Shown piece by piece: positions 63,043-64,000 of a stretch of 64,000 nt of DNA. The number at the start of each line of letters is the position of its first letter. Within the stretch, counting starts at the first letter, position 1. This DNA is from Pseudomonas sp. B21-015 (GTDB taxonomy: Bacteria; Pseudomonadota; Gammaproteobacteria; Pseudomonadales; Pseudomonadaceae). The position numbers were made by a program, and so were the translations under genes. A model generated the notes under the pieces. That model had not been told where the DNA came from, did not search any database, and was given only the letters and a program-made list of their open reading frames with translations. The stretch covers positions 434,001 through 498,000 of the forward strand of contig NZ_CP087196.1 in the NCBI RefSeq assembly GCF_024749285.1. The letters are read 5' to 3'.

Positions 63043-64000
63043 ATGTCTGCTGGTTGGCTGCGCGCCTGTGCGCTGGTGATGTTGGGGCTGTTCAGCGTTT
63101 CGGCGCTGGCCAAGGATAAAACGGCGATCGTGGTCGGCGGTGGGCTTTCGGGCCTCACCGCGGCTTACGAACTGCAGAACAAAGGCTGGCAGGTCACCTT
63201 GCTGGAAGCCAAACCGACCCTGGGCGGTCGCTCCGGCATGGCCACCAGTGAGTGGATCGGCAACGACAAGACCCAGCCGGTGCTGAACAAGTACGTCTCG
63301 ACGTTCAAGCTGAGCACCACGCCAGCCCCTGAATTCGTGCGCACCCCAGGCTATCTGATCGACGGTGAATACTTCACCGCCGCCGATCTGACCGCTAAAC
63401 AGCCGGCCACCGCCGAAGCGCTGAAACGCTACGAAAAGACCCTGGATGACCTGGCGCGTTCGATCGAAGACCCGCTGAACCCGGCCGCCAACAGCACGTT
63501 GTTCGCCCTGGATCAGATCAACGTGGCCAACTGGCTCGATCGCCTGAACCTGCCAGCCACTGCGCGTCAGTTGGTGAATCAGGAGATTCGTACCCGTTAC
63601 GACGAACCTTCACGCCTGTCTCTGCTGTACTTCGCACAGCAGAGCCGCGTCTACCGGGGCGTTGCCGACCGTGACCTGCGCGCTTCGCGTCTGCCCGGCG
63701 GCAGCCCGGTATTGGCCCAGGCCTTCGTCAAACAACTGAAAACCATCAAGACCGGCTCTCCGGTTTCGTCCATTACCCAGGACAAGGACGGTGTGACCGT
63801 CAAGGTCGGCAGCGTTGGCTATCAGGCGGACTACGTCGTACTGGCCGTGCCGTTGCGCGCACTGAGCAAGATCCAGATGACTCCGGCGCTGGATGCCCAG
63901 CACATGGGCGCCATCAAGGGCACCAACTACGGCTGGCGTGACCAGATCATGCTGAAGTTCAAGACGCCAGTGTGGGAAAGCAAGGCGCGCATGTCTGGCG
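63043..64000 (+). CDS. Flavin monoamine oxidase family protein, exported (partial)
   Basis: The first 319 codons of an FAD-dependent amine oxidase; the 3' end lies beyond the window. The signal peptide MSAGWLRACALVMLGLFSVS ends in ALA. The FAD motif VVGGGLSGLTAAYELQNKGW and GGRSGMA follow. The body resembles the amine oxidase/protoporphyrinogen oxidase group, but the substrate is unknown. CGGAG lies 8 nt before the ATG. It is divergent from bioA; the 222-bp gap holds a possible promoter TTGTGT-16-TATAGG near 62910. Confidence 0.82.
   Translation, partial: MSAGWLRACALVMLGLFSVSALAKDKTAIVVGGGLSGLTAAYELQNKGWQVTLLEAKPTLGGRSGMATSEWIGNDKTQPVLNKYVSTFKLSTTPAPEFVRTPGYLIDGEYFTAADLTAKQPATAEALKRYEKTLDDLARSIEDPLNPAANSTLFALDQINVANWLDRLNLPATARQLVNQEIRTRYDEPSRLSLLYFAQQSRVYRGVADRDLRASRLPGGSPVLAQAFVKQLKTIKTGSPVSSITQDKDGVTVKVGSVGYQADYVVLAVPLRALSKIQMTPALDAQHMGAIKGTNYGWRDQIMLKFKTPVWESKARMSG

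Overview
This window is chromosomal DNA from a Pseudomonas, most likely of the P. fluorescens group. The support is a pyrR-pyrB-pyrC' cluster with an inactive dihydroorotase, a Chp/Pil chemosensory cluster, the lao alcohol-oxidation genes, the mdc malonate decarboxylase cluster, and many REP-type palindromes of the sort found in fluorescens-group genomes. From memory, most of the gene order from mutM to bioA matches the stretch around PA0357-PA0421 of P. aeruginosa. No tRNA, rRNA, CRISPR array, transposase or phage gene was seen.

Layout. 1-5.1 kb: a 23-residue small-protein gene with its own promoter and terminator, then rlmI, an HDOD protein, mutM, a small envelope protein, a ferredoxin and coaD. 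5.1-9.7 kb: laoCBA and the divergent TetR gene laoR, with a palindrome lying across the laoC promoter. 9.7-15.4 kb: sseA, an AraC-family remnant, a YheT-like hydrolase, rsmD and a pair of M16 peptidases (one active, one without the zinc motif). 15.7-19.9 kb: ftsY-ftsE-ftsX and rpoH, the last behind a candidate AlgU promoter. 20-32.8 kb: mtgA, thiS-thiG-trmB, hemW-rdgB-metW-metX, yggU-yggT-proC-yggS, pilT, an NlpC/P60 hydrolase and a TM2 protein. 33-39 kb: a long minus-strand series gshB-tonB-yqgE-ruvX-pyrR-pyrB-pyrC'. 39.2-49.2 kb: pilG-pilH-pilI-pilJ-chpA-chpC. 49.2-51.3 kb: a small accessory island bounded by two copies of one dispersed repeat, holding a DUF6124 gene with a folded upstream region and a winged-helix/nucleotidyltransferase plus HEPN pair that looks like a toxin-antitoxin module. 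51.4-59.7 kb: mdcABCDEGH, madLM and mdcR. 59.8-64 kb: trhA, rsmE, bioA and the start of a flavin amine oxidase gene.

Genes that work together: LaoA, B and C should oxidise long-chain alcohols to aldehydes and then acids under LaoR. The two M16 proteins probably form a heterodimer. FtsY delivers SRP cargo and FtsEX controls septal peptidoglycan hydrolysis. MetX and MetW make activated homoserine for methionine. PyrB and PyrC' form the aspartate transcarbamoylase holoenzyme. PilGHI, PilJ, ChpA and ChpC form the chemosensory array that controls type IV pili, whose retraction motor PilT is encoded 8 kb away. Mdc decarboxylates malonate imported by MadLM.

The most unusual items are the wHTH-MNT/HEPN pair with its 21-bp tandem operator-like repeats, the complete transcription unit for a 23-residue peptide, the folded DUF6124 leader, and the chemosensory cluster that lacks the methylation enzymes and PilU at their usual places. 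All assignments were made by eye from translated sequence and motifs. No database search was run.
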